From: Ectopseudomonas composti | Lineage (GTDB): Bacteria; Pseudomonadota; Gammaproteobacteria; Pseudomonadales; Pseudomonadaceae | Assembly (NCBI RefSeq): GCF_900115475.1 | Contig: NZ_FOWP01000002.1 | Location: 124,001-188,000, forward strand | Direction of reading: 5' to 3' | Length of the DNA stretch: 64,000 nt | Part shown: piece after piece, positions 62,759 through 64,000 of the stretch | How positions within the stretch are numbered: the stretch's first letter is position 1 | How the letters are laid out: the number at the start of each line of letters is the position of its first letter | Notes under the pieces: generated by a model | The model's database searches: none | The model's input: the letters and a program-made list of their open reading frames with translations, nothing else | Told to the model about the DNA's origin: nothing | Made by a program: the position numbers and the translations under genes

Positions 62759-62905
62759 TATAAAACGCGCCGCTTTGAGGGCGTACGTGCCCGAAAGCTT
62801 AAACCCACACACGTATCGACACGGTTTCCTGGGTGCCTTTCGACAAGTTCGAGGGTTGGAAGCTGGGATACGTGGAGGCCTAACCCGACTTATCAAGGAA
62901 CTATC
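62759..62905 (+). promoter_or_regulatory. rpsB promoter and 5' leader
   Basis: TATAAA at 62759-62764 is a good -10; the -35 is weak. This gives a leader of about 135 bases before rpsB, followed by AAGGA. In E. coli and relatives the rpsB leader binds S2 for autoregulation, so this leader is a candidate; the structure was not folded. Confidence 0.5.
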
Positions 62906-63649
62906 ATGTCCCAAGTCAATATGCGCGATATGCTGAAGGCCGGTGTGCACTTCGGCCACCAGACCCGTTACTGGAACCCGAAAATGGGCAAGTACATTTT
63001 CGGCGCGCGCAACAAGATTCACATCATCAACCTCGAAAAAACCCTGCCGATGTTCAACGAAGCTCAGGCTTTCGTTGAGAAGCTGGCTGCTGGCAAGAAC
63101 AAGATCCTGTTCGTCGGCACCAAGCGTTCCGCTGGCAAGATCGTTCGCGAAGAAGCTGCTCGTTGCGGCTCGCCGTTCGTGGATCACCGCTGGTTGGGCG
63201 GCATGCTGACCAACTACAAGACCATCCGTGCTTCGATCAAGCGCCTGCGCGATCTGGAAACCCAGTCCCAGGACGGTACTTTCACCAAGCTGACCAAGAA
63301 AGAAGCCCTGATGCGTACCCGTGATCTGGAAAAATTGGATCGCAGCCTGGGTGGTATCAAGGACATGGGCGGCCTGCCGGACGCTCTGTTCGTGATCGAC
63401 GTTGACCACGAGCGCATTGCTATCACCGAAGCCAACAAGCTGGGCATCCCGGTTATCGGCATCGTCGATACCAACAGCAGCCCGGAAGGCGTTGACTACA
63501 TCATCCCGGGTAACGACGACGCCATCCGCGCCATCCAGCTGTACATGGGTGCCATGGCCGACGCCGTGATTCGTGGTCGCAGCAACGCTGGTGGCGCCAC
63601 CGAAGAGTTCATCGAAGAAGCTCCGGCCGCTGAAGCTGCCGAAGGCTAA
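62906..63649 (+). CDS. rpsB: Small ribosomal subunit protein S2
   Basis: This 247-residue ribosomal protein S2 begins [20 protein letters not shown] and has family segments [56 protein letters not shown], and [21 protein letters not shown]. The tail is acidic and Ala-rich. Codon use is noticeably biased toward highly expressed patterns. AAGGA lies upstream of ATG. It is followed by an attenuator-like terminator and then tsf, the usual operon. Confidence 0.98.
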   Translation: MSQVNMRDMLKAGVHFGHQTRYWNPKMGKYIFGARNKIHIINLEKTLPMFNEAQAFVEKLAAGKNKILFVGTKRSAGKIVREEAARCGSPFVDHRWLGGMLTNYKTIRASIKRLRDLETQSQDGTFTKLTKKEALMRTRDLEKLDRSLGGIKDMGGLPDALFVIDVDHERIAITEANKLGIPVIGIVDTNSSPEGVDYIIPGNDDAIRAIQLYMGAMADAVIRGRSNAGGATEEFIEEAPAAEAAEG

Positions 63650-63685
63650 GCAGTAACGTCGCTCATATAGCGTTACGTGCTGAGC

Positions 63686-63710
63686 AAAAAGGGGGCTAGG
63701 CCCCCTTTTT
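63686..63710 (+). terminator. Terminator/attenuator between rpsB and tsf
   Basis: AAAAAGGGGG and CCCCCTTTTT pair around a 5-base loop, ending in a T run. In related bacteria a partial terminator here tunes S2 to EF-Ts ratio. Confidence 0.88.
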
Positions 63711-63761
63711 GCCACTCACAGATTTTGATTTGGTTGAAGACCTACCGAGAGGATTTTCAAG

Positions 63762-64000
63762 ATGGCAGAGATTACTGCAGCCCTGGTTAAAGAACTGCGC
63801 GAGCGTACTGGCGAAGGCATGATGGATTGCAAAAAGGCCTTGACCAAGGCTGGCGGCGACATCGAAAAAGCTATCGACGATATGCGTGCATCCGGCGCCA
63901 TCAAGGCCGCCAAAAAGGCTGGCAACGTTGCAGCTGAAGGCGCTATCGCTGTCAAGGCTGACGGTCAGGCCGCAGTCCTTATCGAAGTCAACTCGCAGAC
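63762..64000 (+). CDS. tsf: Elongation factor Ts, N-terminal part (3' end outside window)
   Basis: The first 79 codons of EF-Ts, the guanine nucleotide exchange factor for EF-Tu, are present. The start [20 protein letters not shown] and then [20 protein letters not shown] form the UBA-like N-terminal domain including the conserved TG-MDCK-AL motif. GAGAGGATTTTCAAG precedes the ATG. The gene continues past the window edge. Confidence 0.97.
   Translation, partial: MAEITAALVKELRERTGEGMMDCKKALTKAGGDIEKAIDDMRASGAIKAAKKAGNVAAEGAIAVKADGQAAVLIEVNSQ

Overview
The window is high-GC chromosomal DNA from a Pseudomonas, most likely of the P. mendocina / P. oleovorans / P. pseudoalcaligenes group. This rests on gene content and on gene order recalled from P. 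aeruginosa: tsf-rpsB-map-glnD-dapC-antiporter-yffB-dapD-csdA at the right end matches the PA3655-PA3667 block, and glk-gltR-gtrS-gtsABCD-porin is the pseudomonad glucose uptake locus. No search could be run, so family names come from motifs read in the translations. Coding density is high, with no tRNA, rRNA, CRISPR array or prophage.

Left part (1-17 kb): the 3' end of acs, a CHASE3 chemoreceptor, two EAL phosphodiesterases, a DUF4197 protein, an operon of chalcone-isomerase-like protein / DUF3833 lipoprotein / SDR preceded by tandem 11-bp TTGTACA-type repeats, an MBL-SDR pair with a divergent LysR regulator, an SH3 envelope protein, an SDR/membrane protein/LysR operon, an orphan cbb3 oxidase subunit ccoN with a ccoQ-like gene, and a UbiM-type ubiquinone hydroxylase.

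Centre (17-36.5 kb): a glucose module (glucokinase, GltR/GtrS two-component system, AGE-family isomerase, GtsABCD transporter, LamB-type porin) lies between ccoNQ and mpaR-ccoG / nirA-DUF934-cidA-lrgB. The latter genes plus ccoNQ correspond to the P. aeruginosa PA4129-PA4134 cluster, which I recall as cyanide-inducible. The ccoN, ccoG and nirA promoters share a two-part motif with identical 16-bp spacing, so the split halves probably remain one regulon. This is the most interesting signal in the window. A lipobox-bearing malate:quinone oxidoreductase follows.

Right part (36.5-64 kb): a trypsin-like protease, plsB, a DMT transporter, a membrane diguanylate cyclase, two small membrane proteins, then a decayed patch (44.7-46.1 kb) with a DUF695 gene, a frameshifted TPR pseudogene and the remnant of an integron integrase. 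A cold-shock gene and a repeat-rich 600-bp intergenic region follow. Housekeeping genes complete the window: rlmA, dapE, tcdA, csdE-csdA, dapD, yffB, an Na+/H+ antiporter, dapC, glnD, map, rpsB and the start of tsf. Three enzymes of the succinylase lysine/diaminopimelate branch (dapE, dapD, dapC) lie within 11 kb.

Intergenic DNA is rich in palindromic repeats of at least five families plus two related MITE-like elements. One repeat supplies the last codons of glk, and a MITE-like end supplies the stop codon of another gene.
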